Origin: Candidatus Krumholzibacteriia bacterium | Lineage (GTDB): Bacteria > Krumholzibacteriota > Krumholzibacteriia > LZORAL124-64-63 | DNA length: 64,000 bases | Assembly: GCA_024763215.1 (NCBI GenBank) | Contig: JANTFX010000004.1 | Span: forward strand, 1 to 64,000 | Direction: 5' to 3' | Part shown: positions 62,368-64,000 of the stretch, piece after piece | Layout: every line of letters begins with the position of its first letter | Numbering within the stretch: the first letter of the stretch is position 1 | The notes under the pieces: model-generated | Database searches by the model: none | Told to the model about the DNA's origin: nothing | Seen by the model: the letters and a program-made list of their open reading frames with translations, nothing else | Made by a program: the position numbers and the translations under genes

Positions 62368-62886
62368 ATGAAAAGAATGATCGCGCTGGCGGTACTGCTC
62401 GTCAGCATGACGGCCCTGCTGGGCACCGCCCAGGCCGCCAAGGGCCAGGTCGCTTCGGATATGGCCAGCATGTTCAGGCCCATGAGCGGCCAGGAGGAAA
62501 AGAGCTTCAAGACCCGCCTGAACCTCACCGAGGACCAGCTCGCCCGGCTCAAGACCATCAACCAGAACTACCGCAGCGACGTGCAGGCCCTTGCGCGCAA
62601 GTACCGCACGGCCCGTGAGGATCTGATCAACGCCCTGAAATCGGCCGACCCGCACTCCCAGAACATCGCCCGGAAGATGGGGGATCTGCACCGGACCCAG
62701 TCCACCCTGGTGGACAAGGAAGTGGAATACTGGAGCCAGGTCTCGGATGTGTTCACACCCGAGCAGGCGGACGAATTCTGGCGGATGTTCGCCCGCAGCC
62801 GGGTCCGCGGGGGTGAGGGCGCCGCCGCAGCGACCCCTGCCGAAGGCTCGGGCAAGTATGAAATGCAGGAATCAGGGGGCGATTAG
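62368..62886 (+). CDS. Spy/CpxP-like periplasmic protein
   Basis: Signal peptide MKRMIALAVLLVSMTALLGTAQA; helical LNLTEDQLARLKTINQNYRSDVQALARKYR. Confidence 0.65.
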   Translation: MKRMIALAVLLVSMTALLGTAQAAKGQVASDMASMFRPMSGQEEKSFKTRLNLTEDQLARLKTINQNYRSDVQALARKYRTAREDLINALKSADPHSQNIARKMGDLHRTQSTLVDKEVEYWSQVSDVFTPEQADEFWRMFARSRVRGGEGAAAATPAEGSGKYEMQESGGD

Positions 62887-62907
62887 TCCCGTCGGCATGG
62901 GCAGGGA

Positions 62908-64000
62908 TCAGGATGTGTCCGGACCCGCGGCCTCGCGCTGCGGGTCCGTCGTTATCCGGATGGACTTGCGCCCCCAGTCGGGCAGAACGGCCCTGGCGAA
63001 AGCCACGGCCAGGGCTATGTAGAGCCACACGTATTTGTTGTATTCGTTGGGCATGAACAGGGAAACCGCCATGAATCCCACGTAGGAGTAATGGAAGGCC
63101 TCGGCGTAGGTGCGGATTTCCTGGGTGGGGCCGTGCTTGCGCACCCGGTTCAGGCAGATGCCTCCCAGCACGATCATGGCCACGAACAGGAACATGCCGA
63201 CCAGGCCGGTTTCGGTGCCGACTTCCAGGTACATGTTGTGCAGCTGCCGGTTGATGAAGATGCGCTGGCTGGGCATGAACCTGTATATCGGGTCGGCGTA
63301 GTAGTACTGGAACTGCCCCGGCCCTATGCCCAGGAAGGGGTGGGTGGAGAGCAGCTGCAGGCCGACGGTGTTGTAGCTGATGCGCGCCATGATGGAGTCG
63401 TCCTGTTTCCAGTCCTGGACCAGGGTCATCAGGCGGTCCCAGTATTCGGACGGGATCAGGGGGATGGCCACCACGGCCACGATGATCGCGATCACGAAGG
63501 CCACCGGCAGCAGTCGGTGTCGGCGGAATTTCCAGTACAACCAGAACACCAGCAGCACATACACCAGGGCCGCGCTGCGGGCGAACGAAAGGATGATGGC
63601 GACCGTCCCCACGAGGATGGTCGGGCCGGTCAGGATCCGCCACTTCTTCATACGCAGGAAGAGGATCAGGGCCAGGGTGGTGCCGGCCAGGTTCATGGTG
63701 GCGGCGGTGGTCGGGTTGTAGTCGGAACCTCCGGCCGAACGCGACACACCCTGGTACGAGGCTGCGGTGGCGGCATGGGATCCGCCGACCAGGGTCGTGC
63801 CGGTGACGTAGTCCATGACGACCATGGCCGAGGACAACCCGGTGGAAACCACGATGACCAGCAGCAGCAGGCGCACCTGGGAGAATTTCTTCACCACCCG
63901 GATCGTCAGGTAGAGCATCCCGAGCAGGCTCAGGTACTTGCGCACGGACCAGAGTCCGAAATCCAGATCCTTGATGAAGAAGAAGGAGGTCAGGATGACC
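62908..64000 (-). CDS. O-antigen ligase/Wzy-like polymerase family membrane protein (5' truncated by window edge)
   Basis: Multi-TM; HPFLGIGPGQFQYYY and HNMYLEVGTETGLVGMFLF are typical O-antigen ligase motifs; frame open to 64000. Confidence 0.85.
   Translation of the reverse strand, partial: VILTSFFFIKDLDFGLWSVRKYLSLLGMLYLTIRVVKKFSQVRLLLLVIVVSTGLSSAMVVMDYVTGTTLVGGSHAATAASYQGVSRSAGGSDYNPTTAATMNLAGTTLALILFLRMKKWRILTGPTILVGTVAIILSFARSAALVYVLLVFWLYWKFRRHRLLPVAFVIAIIVAVVAIPLIPSEYWDRLMTLVQDWKQDDSIMARISYNTVGLQLLSTHPFLGIGPGQFQYYYADPIYRFMPSQRIFINRQLHNMYLEVGTETGLVGMFLFVAMIVLGGICLNRVRKHGPTQEIRTYAEAFHYSYVGFMAVSLFMPNEYNKYVWLYIALAVAFARAVLPDWGRKSIRITTDPQREAAGPDTS

Overview
High-GC bacterial chromosomal window, densely coded. 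The C-terminal FlgD-like sorting modules suggest an FCB-group or Krumholzibacteriota-like lineage, which is inference only. Core content: an Mla/MCE-type ABC operon (MlaE-MlaF-MlaD), a ferritin-like protein, a sensor/HD-GYP pair divergent from an NtrC-type regulator, LeuS, NhaA, patatin, two subtilases, RadA, IspD, two MBL-fold hydrolases, a SpoIIE-type phosphatase, an OPA-type MFS transporter, a TonB-dependent receptor, MATE, AroA-AroC-TyrS, HDOD, a Ser/Thr kinase with TPRs, a TlpA-like protein and a TSP3 outer-membrane protein. The last ~19 kb is a cell-surface or secondary-metabolite locus: a Wzz-like protein, a ~4,076-aa FAAL-ACP-(KS-AT-KR-ACP)x2-GNAT megasynthase, three sulfotransferases and an O-antigen-ligase-like protein. 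The strongest non-obvious signal is on the minus strand at 23876-24694. There, one gene is split by a single in-frame TGA that falls on the first redox position of a thioredoxin-like CxxC (giving UIAC), followed by a compact hairpin with a G-starting apical loop. This is a candidate undescribed exported selenoprotein with a C-terminal sorting domain. A second notable region is an AT-rich islet at ~31.7-33.05 kb with a lipoprotein that has a Cys-rich tail and a small two-TM protein. No rRNA, tRNA, CRISPR array or transposase was recognised.
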